Shown here piece by piece: positions 1-11,900 of a stretch of 64,000 nt of DNA. Source of the DNA: Notospermus geniculatus (taxonomy: Eukaryota > Nemertea > Pilidiophora > Heteronemertea > Lineidae); contig NMRB01000886.1 of NCBI GenBank assembly GCA_002633025.1, positions 25,633 to 89,632 on the forward strand. The letters are read 5' to 3'. Under the pieces are notes generated by a model. It made no database searches and was not told the origin of the DNA. It saw only the letters and a list, made by a program, of their open reading frames with translations. The position numbers were made by a program, and so were the translations under genes. Numbering within the stretch: the stretch's first letter is position 1; each line of letters begins with the position of its first letter.

Positions 1-1728
1 TCTTAGGAGAAAACTGACTGTCACGGGTGGGACAATGCATTTTACCTTCACAGATTTCAGTCACATTTGGCGCCTCCCCAGCTCACCTGCTTGCTTTAGC
101 CCACTAACTTGCATTGAAATACTTAGTAGAGTTCTCAATGACTCCAATGATATTATGGTTGGGCAGGAGTCTCTCCTCTTTCATGGAGAAAAATTGAGCG
201 TAACGGGTGGGACAGATTTTGGAATTTTTTTTGGAACATTGACCTTTATTTGATTAGCAGTCAGAAGCAGAAAAATATCCAAACTTCTTTTTCATATTAT
301 GCAAGAAAGGACACCAGTGTATCTAAAAACTGGCAAGAAGTTACAATCAAACCCTGCTTTCTTGTTCTTTTTGAACACTTTTCTAGGTAAACATGGGTTG
401 GAAATGTCACGGGTGGGACATTTTTAGCATGTTTTTTCATTCTGTAAGCCAGACAGAATAATGCAGCGCAGTGAAATGTGGTTTCCCAACAAGGTCTTGG
501 TCCACTTGTGTAGGCTGCAAAAGCATTTAAATCTCCAAGGATTACATAACCTATTTCTAGCGTGGAACATGCCGTCGTACAGATTTTACGAGATTGGCCC
601 GCCTGACTGCACAAGCCTCCACTGGAGAGTCTACTCAGGCCAATAGGCCAAAAATGTGGTTTTTGGGATTTTGTAAAATTGACCCTTAAGTGAACAGCCC
701 CTTTGCACCCAATTCCAGAATTTCACGGTCGATTTTACAGATTTGTTGGCCAAAAGGGGAGGCGAGCACCCCTCTGGATCCACGCCTGTATCTAGATAAG
801 CAATGATTGGTATTCAGGATACTCACAAGTCCACTGGATACGACCCCGCTGAAAGAGGCTGTAACCTAATGTAACATTTCTTGCAATCAACTCATGAGAA
901 GTACCAAATAGAAACGTTCTGTATTCCAATCCAAACGAAAGTGAGAACTACACAGATAATGCCCACTCAAATTAATGACAGATCTGACATTTCCAAATCT
1001 TAATCAAATGCAGACAAGATAAGAAAGTCAAAGAATGTCTGACGTGTGTTGATTTTGATATGAGAGAGTGAACAAATAACACTATAGGTGTGTGAAGCTG
1101 ATCAAACCACAGTATGATGCGACTAAGAACCTATTCGCAATATACCCCAACTTCAGACCAGTGATGTCCTTGTCCAAGAACTACCAATTGATCATCTCTC
1201 ACCTTTTGTCATTAAAAAATGCACAAGACATGACATGATCTTGAAGAAAAATTCTACGATTTTGGAATATTCCTGAACAAACAAAACTTCGGCAGGACGT
1301 GCTCAACCAAGTATTTTTATGCAAATTTTTAAATTGTGCTCACAGATGTGGTGTGAGACACAACTTCAACTAGGAACTGGGATGACACTCTCATTCTTTC
1401 TACGAAACCTGAGAGGCAGGTAAGCCTAGTTCAGGCAAAGAATGACATGCAGGCAGGCCTGATGTCATCTTCATAGGAATAGGATAGGATACAGCAAATC
1501 TCCCAAACTTCACCTCTGTATTCCATTATAATCCAATCCTGAAATATATGTACGTTTATATCCACCTGAGGCTTTGGAATAGTCATATCATGAGTCACTC
1601 ATCATAATACGATCCTAACTCAACTGATCCTGTGTGGTGATGACACAAAAAAATGACGTCATTTCCAAGTAGAAATAAGAAAACATCGAATTCCAAGGTT
1701 TGACAAGGCCCACTGATTTTAAGACTAT
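1..1728. other. Spacer with a thrice-repeated 12-bp motif
   Basis: No coding sequence recognised. The motif CACGGGTGGGAC occurs at 22-33 and 408-419, with a one-base variant (AACGGGTGGGAC) at 202-213, suggesting a degraded repeat with units of roughly 200 bp. At 721-789 lies a fragment of a dispersed repeat whose end reads GGATCCACGCCTG; a related fragment is at 4081-4138. Short open frames here lack splice context or family similarity. Confidence 0.5.
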
Positions 1729-1841
1729 GGGTCGTATTTTAGAGCGTTCCTTAACGTTAAAGTCTACTTTAAGTCTAACCATCGAGAACAATAGATTTAA
1801 AGGTGGACCTTAATGTTAAGGAACATTCTAAAATACGGGCC
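1729..1841. repeat. Short foldback MITE (GGGTCGTATTTTAGA family)
   Basis: Terminal inverted repeats begin GGGTCGTATTTTAGA on the left and read TCTAAAATACGGGCC on the right, with inner arms around CCTTAACGTTAA. The element is flanked by ATG on both sides, which fits a 3-bp target-site duplication of PIF/Harbinger type. A close relative with the same arms is at 27204-27322, and a more diverged one at 10518-10636. Confidence 0.7.
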
Positions 1842-2120
1842 ATGAAGGGCCTCAATTATAAGGGCCTTGGATTATAAGATACCGGCAAGAAAGACAAGTC
1901 GATTGACGTATGTTTCATCAAAATCGGCCCAGGCGTTGCGGAGCTATCGTTGATAAACCTCGCGCCAATCGGAACTGGAATGGAGAGTAGGGCTAGGATT
2001 TGGGATTTTGGCCTAGCCTAGGCCTGCCTAGAAATCGCCCCCTTCAGTTCAGAAAACTGCCTGGGGCCGCCCATGATGATGCGATGGCAATCGTTTCAAT
2101 TGGCAACTATTCTACTGGGC

Positions 2121-2815
2121 ACAGGCAGCTGTACTTATGGTGATATAACCCCTAAAATATATAAAAAGACAGGGCCGGTAACAAGAACTCACAAGTCAAC
2201 TCGCTTCACCACTTCATGCACCTGCAGACACCCCAAAACACCGTTTTATTCCAATAAAAATGACTTCCCCTGGACCAAAAAACTGTGCTCTTTCCATTCA
2301 AGAACTAAAGAAACCTCGGGTGCCAACGATATATTGATAAATCTACCGAAAGTGGAAGAATTTCTAAAGTCCATGAGTCCATTACGCACCCGCCATGATG
2401 TTTTTAACGAAGACGAATGCCGATTAGAACAGCACTCCTCATTGGCTGAGTGCATTTTAGGTTTATGAATCCAGCCAATGAGGAGCGCTGTTCCAATATC
2501 AGCATTCAACTTGGTTGTAAACAAGACATGCAAGATGGCGGGTGCGTAATGGAGTCATGGACTTTAGGAAATCTTCCAGTTTTGGTGGATTTATCAATAT
2601 ATCGGTGGCACCCGAGGTTTCTTTAGTTCTTGAATGGAAAGAGCACAGTTTTTTGGTCCAGGGGAAGTCATTTTTATTGGAATAAAACGGTGTTTTGGGG
2701 TGTCTGCAGGTGCATGAAGTGGTGAAGCGAGTTGACTTGTGAGTTCTTGTTACCGGCCCTGTCTTTTTATATATTTTAGGGGTTATATCACCATCGGCAT
2801 AAGTACAGCTGCCCG
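2121..2815. repeat. Long palindrome with ~330-bp arms
   Basis: Left arm about 2121-2448 and right arm about 2472-2815 are near-perfect reverse complements around a ~25-bp centre. Outer ends read CAGGCAGCTGTACTTATGG and its complement at 2797-2815. Differences between the arms are few, so the structure is young or gene-converted. Open frames read from it on both strands are consequences of the symmetry. It could be a foldback transposon, a SINE or gene fragment duplicated head to head, or an assembly hairpin. Confidence 0.8.
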
Positions 2816-3409
2816 TGTACTGGGTAGGCTACTTATCTTATCCAGGAGAGATGGATGCACTTGAGTTCAGCAGAAATTTATAACGAAAGTGATAGGCAGG
2901 CAGCACACCATGACATCACAGTGCAGTGCTGCTGCGCATGCATTCCAAACGCAGCACAAGCATTGACAGATTGACAAGAAGAACGCCCAACCCCATGTCC
3001 CAAGCCAAATGTCATGCAGCTTTTGTTTGCAGAAAATAAATGGGCGTCAACCAACACGATTCATACCTTCAATAGAGGATACAGTCACGAAATTCCATTG
3101 TCTTCGCATTCTACATTGTCACACCATCTCTCTCAGCCGGTCAGACTCGCGTTTGGGCGTCCTAAAAGCACGAAATCTTTGTAATAAATAGAGATATGAA
3201 ATCGACATTCCCATGCAAGATTGAACACGGCGGCGATTGACAATCTCGTACTTCGGGTCAAAAAGATGTATACATCTTGCACGTATCACTGCATGGGCGG
3301 ATACACCTGGATACGGGAATGAAATGGCGATTGCGCCGCCATCTATTGTCTATATGTAGAACTGAATATATCAGCTTTTGAGCTCAAAAATACCCCTCTT
3401 GGGTCATGT

Positions 3410-3920
3410 TCAAGCTGTTGCCTCAGTGATCATGCACTTGCAAGTGATCACACTTCCAACTTCATTTGGACCACAGAGTGACAAACATAAAACTCTTCAT
3501 GGTCATTCTGTAACAAAGTTGTTGTGGACACCATAAAAAAGCAAAAAAGAATAGGGGCCTACTTGCAAATCGCTCAGTTTGAAACAATGGGTCATATGAA
3601 TAAAGACTAGCAAATGCTTTTACTTCAAACTTGGAGGAATCCTCCAAGCTTCAAATTTGAACAGCATTGTAGAGTGCATTTGTATTGCAAAATTCAAGTA
3701 AAAGCATTTACTAGTCTTTATTCATATGACCCATTGTTTCAAACTGAGCAATTTGCTTTTTCGTGGTGCGCACACCACCTTTGTTTTGGACCAACACATC
3801 ATTACAGAATGACCATGAAGGGGTCGTTTTATGTTTGTCACTCTGTGGTCCAAATGAAGTTGGAAGTGTGATCACTTGGAAGTGCATGAATATGGAGACA
3901 ACAGCTTGTACATGGAGCCC
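3410..3920. repeat. Second long palindrome with ~240-bp arms
   Basis: The left half (about 3410-3655) is reverse-complementary to the right half (about 3675-3920). Matching blocks include CACTTCCAACTTCATTTGG with its complement near 3850, and AATGGGTCATATGAATAAAG with its complement near 3715. The middle is built from a smaller AGCAAATGCTTTTACTT element; a related one occurs at 52590-52732. No protein is encoded. Confidence 0.7.
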
Positions 3921-5246
3921 AATAGGCCTACACCAGAGGGGAACAAGGAGAAATACTGAATACTGAATACTGGGAATATAAGGGGTGAATCCACAATTTT
4001 GGGAAAGAGGGGGCACACTGCTGTACTAGAAACATTGAAATCTGCAGTGAATTTCAATGGTTTGCTCCAAGTTTCGCAAGTTCACGGTCAATTTTACAGA
4101 TTTGTTGGCCAAAAGGGGGCCCCTTGGATCCGCGCCTGAATATAGGCCTACGGGAAATAGGACATGCGCAACGGAGGGGTTTGATGGGACAGGTAGGCCT
4201 ACTGAAAGGAGGGTGTCATGAGGAAGAGAAATCTGTTTGGCCGACTGGTTTCATTCAATCAGCATGTTTGAGACCATGGTGGTATAGCTATTTCATCAAC
4301 AACAAAGAGACACCAATTTATGTTACCATGACATTTTTATTTCTCAATAGCAGGAACTGTTCAACAGAATGCGTGCCAATTACATCCACACCAAATGACA
4401 ATTATTACTACTACACATTTGGTAATACAATGTATTAATTAATAGACATCAGTTAATCTTCTCAGTTATTTTCTGCTTTGCCTATAACACAACTGATTCG
4501 TGAACTTTTCCAAGGTATCAATCACTTTTTGTTCCTACATGGCAATGTTCCAATTGGATCATATAAATGAAGTGCGAAGTCATGATCCTCTCAGAAAATG
4601 ACAAACTCCAAATAATTACTACAGGCATGAGATCAGTAAACTTCAGCGTTCTACATCCCTTGAAGTCACGAATTCAGTTTCGATATAAGCACAGGCATGA
4701 AGAAGTCAAATGATATTTTTTCACGACATCTATGCATGTTCCTTTCGTTTATTCTGCACTCTGACACAACTTTTCAAAAAAGTCCAACATGCAGTGAAGA
4801 ATAAAATGGTAGTCATGATAACTACTAGTACAAAAAAACGATAAAAGCATTTAATAAAATCATGATTTATGAGCCCCAGATGACCGCATAAACCGGAATT
4901 ACCCCCACAAGAGTCAGCAAAAGGAAAATGCTCGAACGGAAAATAAAATAAATACAGATTGATGGGAATGGGAATGTGGTGACAAGACAGGTGTACTTCA
5001 AAAGCATAGTTGTGACTACATCTCGATTGCCGCCATCCGTAGATGAACCTGAACAGTGTCCATTACTAACTAGCACACTGATGGGATGAATCCCCTTTTG
5101 AGAAGATGAATTAAATGCATGTTACTATGTGGGGTGTACAACACGTTCAAGACTGCGAGTTCTTTTTCGTACCTATCTATTATTATCCCTCTTTTGCCAT
5201 AACTGCACTGTCAGCATTTCAATATCGACCAGCTGCTTCTCATTTT
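3921..5246. other. Gene-free spacer
   Basis: A-T rich spacer between the second palindrome and the TCERG1 3' region. It holds a short dispersed-repeat fragment at 4081-4138 and otherwise nothing I recognise. It may include the distal TCERG1 3' UTR, since reverse-strand AATAAA hexamers exist (for example 4748-4753), but none can be assigned. Confidence 0.4.
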
Positions 5247-5475
5247 TTAACCCGTTAACTGTGTAATTTATTTTATTTCTAATTTTTTTTTTTTTTAAAA
5301 TTGCCAAAAAAAGTATTTGACACACAAGGTTCCAGACGTGATATAACGTCCTACACACTGTGAAGCGCCATTTCCTTGCAAGGCATACTATTACGTCGAA
5401 GCAACGATCCTCGAGTGTTTCCGGGGTTTCCCTGGATTTTGTAATGACGTCCTAAGCAGTTATTAACAGGTTAAT
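5247..5475. repeat. MITE with CCCGTTAACTG ends, copy 1
   Basis: Begins TTAACCCGTTAACTG and ends with a degenerate complement near 5475; related to the copy at 8413-8645. Shared internal features are an A/T run, a sequence around GGTTCCAGACGTGATAT / GTACGAGGTTATATTAC, GCAAGGCATACTATTACG / its complement, and a CCGGGGTTTCCC-like block. It lies just downstream of the TCERG1 stop codon and may form part of its 3' UTR. Confidence 0.6.
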
Positions 5476-5905
5476 GCTCAGTCATTATTTATCATATTCA
5501 CATGACAGATTAGGCATAGGGATAAAACAAGTGTTCACGATATTTCAAAAGCATTTCTTCACATCATGCCTTTGTCTCATTCCTAGTCTCGCGCAATATT
5601 TCCACGCACTGATAAAAGGAAGAGCCAATTGTGTTGGCATGACAACAGCCGCTTATTGGTTCAACAAATCCATCATTCTATCCATCCCACAATGAGAGAA
5701 CATATTTCGCTTAATCCCGAACACTGATGTGACATCACTTGACAAACACTTCACAAAATGTCTCATCTAGACTCCACACAGCGTAAGAGGCTATGTATCA
5801 ATCCAAAAGGAACTTCATGGTTCCCTTATACACTGGAACTTCCAACTGACCAACGGAAACGGATCCCACTCAACTGTGACAACATCATCCATGCACAACC
5901 ACTTT

Positions 5906-8900
5906 TTATTTCCGTCTGCTTGGTTCAGATGCAGTCGGCGGGGGCGGGACACCCTTACGATCCAAATCTTCCATATAACTCATTAAGATCTTCTTTCTTT
6001 CCTCAGCAACGCAGTCTAAAACTAGATATCGTTTGTCATTCTGAAAGGAAAAGAATACCATGATGAAAATATCCAACGAAAAAGATACCTTGCTCGAGCT
6101 GCAAGGGTTAGCGGATGGCAAATCTGAGTGGTACTTTCCGTTCGAATTACAAATCTCGAGAAACTCAATCAGCAACTTCTTGTCACAATCAACCGGACAA
6201 GACAGACTGAGACTTCTATTGAACATCACCGCGATGTGCCTTACATGTATATGTGACCCGGCACAGCAAAATGAGTCGGAATGCGCACAGAAGAAGACCC
6301 AACATGTCCAAGGTGACACCAATGGTTTGTTGATTTCAGGATTGTCTGCCCATTGTGAAATTTGACTTGAACGATTTCTGTAATTGTTGTCTGGTGTCAT
6401 CTTCGGTCTTCTTCTGTGCGCATTCTGACTCATTTTGTTGTGCCGGGTCACATATAGGAAACTCTGCACATAATTCTCACCTGAAGTATTTTTTCCACAT
6501 CTTTGAGGTGCTGGTCAGATTCTTGTGTCATTTTAAATGACCTGAAACAAGAAAACAATTCATACAATAGGAGCTGTCAGTGAGTTGACCAATAGGTGTC
6601 ACTACGGCCCAATTCAAAGCATATAGCGGACCCATTCATTCTTGATCGAGCACCAATCACATGGATTTTCCTGTGTACTGGCCCGCTAGAACTTTGCTGC
6701 CATCTTTTGCCAATACGCGCGGCTGACTGCTTCTCTTGCAGCAACAATGCAGAAAACTGTATAGATTGTGTCAAGTGGTATGCAAGAAGAGGGGAAGAGA
6801 TGTGAATCTTTTTCAGGGTGTCATGAGGTAACCTGTCCCACTTTAGGGGCAAACCAAAGTCAAGCACAGCAACCAACCTGTACTGGTTGACATCCAGTAA
6901 TTCCACAAAAGTTGTAATTCTTATACAACATGACAAACTTACTTGTATGTGATAAGCCTTGTCTCTTTGAGTAGTTCTCTGAAGTCAGTTTTTGCGACTA
7001 TGAACTTTTCATGAATGTAATCATTGAACTCTCGCTCTCTTTTCTGGAAATCGAAAATGACAAGTGAATTTCTGATGACTGTCATAACACGGATCACGAA
7101 AAGAGTACTTCTCAAAAATCTTCTGCGGACTGACGGGTGTAAGGACCGATGAGCCCATCCAGAAGATCAATAGAAATCCACCTCGGACATCATGCGACCT
7201 GGTGACCGACAGATCTTGTATCCTGACTTACCCTATCACTTGATGTAAACTTTGAATATCTGGGATCATCTTTTATGAGTTTCTTCACTTCCTTCCAAGT
7301 TGACGTCAATGTTACCTGGAAGGATTACAAATGACCAAAAGATAACCATAAGAATTAAAGACTAAATTTTATCTTGTATCTTGTATCTTGTATCCGGCTG
7401 CATATCCCTAGCACGAATCTGTCATTGATCATGTTGATTAAGACTAAATTCCTCAGTTTACTATCATTCTTATGTAAAGAGCACACATCTTTCCAAAGAA
7501 ACTCTAAAGTTTCTCACTTCTCATAACAGATTGCCTGAGTTCGTATTTGAGTTGACCGACTAAAACTTACCTCTGATGTCTCATCTAACAATTTGTGGAA
7601 CAATTCTTTGTTTTTCTTCACCAAAGCATCAATATGTTGGTCAAAAAGTTTCTCTTTCTCATCACGATCAAGGGACTCGACGAGCTCCCAGCGATGGTCC
7701 TTACGTAGGGTCTTCCGCGTGTCACGCCATGAAGAATCTGCATTACGCACCTGGAGAATGGAAATGGAGCAGATTAGAAGAGGAATTTCTTTCTCCTAGT
7801 CGAACAGGGCATGAAATAATAACAGGTTCCTAAGGTGAAAGACATAGATCCAACCGGACTCGAACCCACGAACCCTCGCATTTAAGGCATCAATCGCCAG
7901 CACTCAGGGGCAGCACGCCTTAACCACTAGGCCAAATCCCCATCTTCAAAAAAAGATGGTTCAATGACCAATGTTAAATGAGGCGTCCCCAAGCACCCTG
8001 CGAGTAGTCCAATCTCCGAACCCAAACAGTTTTATGTTATACAAGGGGTCACATATAAAGGAGATCCTAGTCGAACAGGAGGGCTTTAAAATGAGCCAAT
8101 TTGACTTATGGCATTTACATCTAACTTGAGTTCCAGCCCAGTCATCACATACTCACCATATCGGCCAATAAAGCCTTGAAATGTTGAATGGCCTCATCCT
8201 TTTTGTGTTGCTCGCGTTCACGATCACGATCTTTCAGTGACGAAGATAAGGAACGCTGAACTTCTTTCTCGCGCTCCCGTAAGCTCGTTTCGATTCGTTC
8301 TTGACGTTCACGTTCTCGGCGATCGTCATCATCAGATTCCTAAAAATACGGAGATAAAATAATCTTTGATTTTCTTTTGCAATAGGTTACAAACAGTGCA
8401 TGATAGAATTTATAGAGAATGTTCCTAATAGCCCGTTAACTGGGTAGGACGTAATATGACATCACTACGGCACCAGGGAAATGCCCGGGGAAACACACCA
8501 GCATCGTAGCATGGGTAGGAGTGATAGTACGCCTTGCAGAAATGGGCTCGTCACAGTGCGTACGAGGTTATATTACACCTAGAAACTTGCGTGTAAATTG
8601 ACTTTTTTTGCAATTTTTTTTGCAACGGGTAACAGTTAACGGGTAAGGGAAGTCCTGCCGTCAATATTTTCAGTTCAGCATGAAGTTGTTGAGTCATTTA
8701 AGGATTCAATCATCAAATGCTTACATCGTCAAGATTCTTGATGTAGTCCCTGAACCAGTCCTCACGACGAGAGCTGCTTTCGACAGCTTTATAACGAGGA
8801 TCTGAATCAATGCGACGTTTTGTTTCACTCCAACGTGAATGACGATCCAAATCACCGAGTTCCTTCAACATTTGTATGTATTCCGATTTAAGCTGAAAAT

Positions 8901-11900
8901 ATGAAAATAGAAATGAGAAAATCGCCAAGGAAACAATACGATCATCAATAAAATGTGATTAAGTATGCCTGAAATGGAATTGGGAACATGAAAATGGGGG
9001 TGGAGACACAATTAGTAAACAAAAGAAAAAAGTTTCAAGATTTCACATATGTAATTGACAACACGAATGCATCATCATCATGGTAAAAGAAATTTAGCGT
9101 CATTCTTTTGCAAGTATCTTCTTCATGATGCAAACAACATCGCTTGGAAGTAGATCCGCTACCGTTCAACTAAGAACAGATGCAGGAAACAACTGTACAG
9201 AATATGCTCTGATGTGAACTCTAACTGGCTTTCAAGGCTTGGTTAGTCTTGAACGCTTTAACTCCCCATTTTCATGCGTCCTCATTAGGTTGAATAAATG
9301 GTAAGCCTGACAGTTCCACATCAATCATAGGCTGAAAAAAGACACATTTACCGGTACTCAAAGGCAACATCAGACAATCATTCATATTCACTTGTGGAAT
9401 TTCACTTTTTCCGTTTATCACCAATACACATAGGTTTCTTCTGTATTCTGAGGGTGAGTCGTAGGACCAAAGGTGAGAAATGTGCCGATATGACCAATGT
9501 CACCATGAGTGGCGCTCTCGGTCAGTCTTACTTGCCGATTAATTAATTGTGACATGCAGAAATTAAAACTGATGTGGCTGTGCCTATTAGAATGATTTAT
9601 ACAGGAGCACAATTTCCATTTCAAACAATTACAACCGAAGCTGCAGATTCTGCACAGCAAAATCCACAGGTGCTCAGGTGTATTTGAGACGAAATGGACA
9701 ATGCAAATAATCATGGACATAATGATAAATGACATTTAACCACTTGAAATGATGGGAGACAGTAACACAGACAGACATTTCATTAATCTTTTGCATAAAG
9801 TCATGATAATACCCAGTGGATATACCCATTGGGTGGGAGAGTGCAACTTAAAAAGATGAGAATGATCTTGAAAATATATTGAACTTGTCAAATATATCTA
9901 TTTTCTATACTAAATACATGTATAGGTATGTTGGGGCTGACTGGTATAACGGGATTGTTGAGGAACTTTTAGTACTGAAGTCAACGAGAAGTCGTAATAC
10001 CCAGTGGTTATACCCATTGGGTGGGGGGAGAGTGCAACTTAAAAACATGAGAATGATCTTGAAAATATATTGAACTTGTCAATAGATATCTATTTTCTAC
10101 TAAATATAGGTACATTGGGGCCGACTGGTAATACGGGATTGTTCAGCACGTTTTAGTGCTGGGGTCAACGAGCATACACCAACAACGTTCTCCTTAGGCT
10201 GAGTGTTCATATAACATCCCTGGGCTACGTACTGAGTCGCATCAACCTGTACAATTGGCACACAATTACATTGTCAAAGAAAAGAAAGCAAATATCTCCT
10301 GAGTATGCACTTGGGTCTGAGTGTATTGGAGGTACATGTGCTGACGATCCTACAGTTCCTTCATATTATATTGATTGTACTGAACAGAATCAATGAGGTC
10401 ATAGCAGACCGCAATTTCTTCCATTATCCACCATGGTTACAAACAAAACAATTACAGTTGTACCAAATCACTGCTGCAGGAACCATTAGGAGATAAAATG
10501 CACACGAATCAGATTATGGCCTGTATTTTAGAATGCTCCTCAACGTAAAGGAGTTCCTCAAGGCTATTGTTCTCCTGTTGAGAACAACAGCCTAGAGGAA
10601 CTCCTTTACGTAGAGGAGCACTCCAAAATACGGGCCTGTGTCTTAAGATGGTTATTGGTACAAAGTTAACTTCATTACCACAGTCCACCGGCAATGCATG
10701 AAGCATCCACAAATGAAAATTTTCGGTTCCAGCTCACAAGTTCCGAGTTTGATAGGTCCTGCACAGGACTAACCCAAGGGAAGATATTGGCAATTAATTC
10801 TCGAGATGAAACCAGTTACCAATGCCCCCCGCCCCCCGCTACAGAGTACACCATTCATTCTTCCTATTATGTCAGTAAGAAATCCTGTTACCATTGATTG
10901 ATGCGAGATGCATTCTGCATAAAGGCCCGTTTCCACTTCAGTGGATTCCGCCGCGGTTTGTGGCGAGCGGAGCAGTTTTCACAGGCATTGGGATAACTAA
11001 CACGCCATGTATTGTTAAACCATTGAAGGATCGTCCAAAACCCTGTGAAAACCGCTCCGGCCCCGCAAACCACAGCAGAATCCGTTGTAGTGGAAATGGG
11101 CCTTTACCCTGAAAAATTTCAGGCAGCAGTACAGATCATAACAGACTGTTCTCAAATTGACGTGAGTGACAAAGATCTGTGCACTTCCGCAAAAATCTCA
11201 ATCACAACCTCGGTCTGAAACTGAAAGACGTAACACAGACAACCCCACGACAGTGACGTCGAAGACGCTGCGTCAAACCATTGCTGAATCATGGATGGCG
11301 TCACGTCAGCCGGTTTCAAGTCGAGGTTCTGGTTGAGATTTCGGTGGAAGTGTGCAGATCTACGAATTCGAGAATCGTCTATACAGCAATGATTTGGTAG
11401 CAAAACTGTTTGCCAGGGGTTGATAGCACCTGCAAGATCTTGATTGACTTGATACACCACAGAGACAAAATCACTCGGTACATGTACTTGTTTTAAGAAT
11501 ATTCACTGCAAGAATGTGGCGAACAACATAACGTGTCCGCATCTGTTCTGTGTCCTGATTAGCAGGCCTCTGTAACAAGTTTTGCTATGGAAACAATTGC
11601 CTAAAGCAATGTCAGCTGAAGTACAAGCTTACTGCATCATGTGCAACATGTTGCCAACATGATGGCATTTTTTGGTGAAACTTCATTGTCAGGTTCTAAA
11701 CCAACCCCCAGTTGAAAAAGGCAATCAAAGTTTGCATTTTCAACAAAATTTTGTTTGTTTTTCAAGTTAAATGATATGTTAATATGCTTCAGATATTTGC
11801 ACTGATGCAAAAAGCGACTCGTGAAGATTTTATTACAAATACATGTATTTAAAGAGCTCAGACAATTCACTGAATCAATCAGTCAGCATGCAGGGAAATT

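Noticed and set aside
2073-2533. Protein-coding frames at 2073-2468 (+) and 2246-2533 (-)
   Set aside because: They are mirror readings of the two arms of the palindrome, with no splice context and no recognised family.
5898-5906. AATAAA overlapping the TCERG1 stop codon as its polyadenylation signal
   Set aside because: Cleavage there would leave almost no 3' UTR; most likely coincidental with the AAA-TAA-AAA context.
7800-7946. Functional tRNA gene (also considered at 19038, 21485, 33118, 41986 and 53190-53290)
   Set aside because: Box A- and B-like sequences are present, but acceptor stems do not pair and unrelated tails follow; these are SINE heads or chance matches. The 53190-53290 case is too weak to list.
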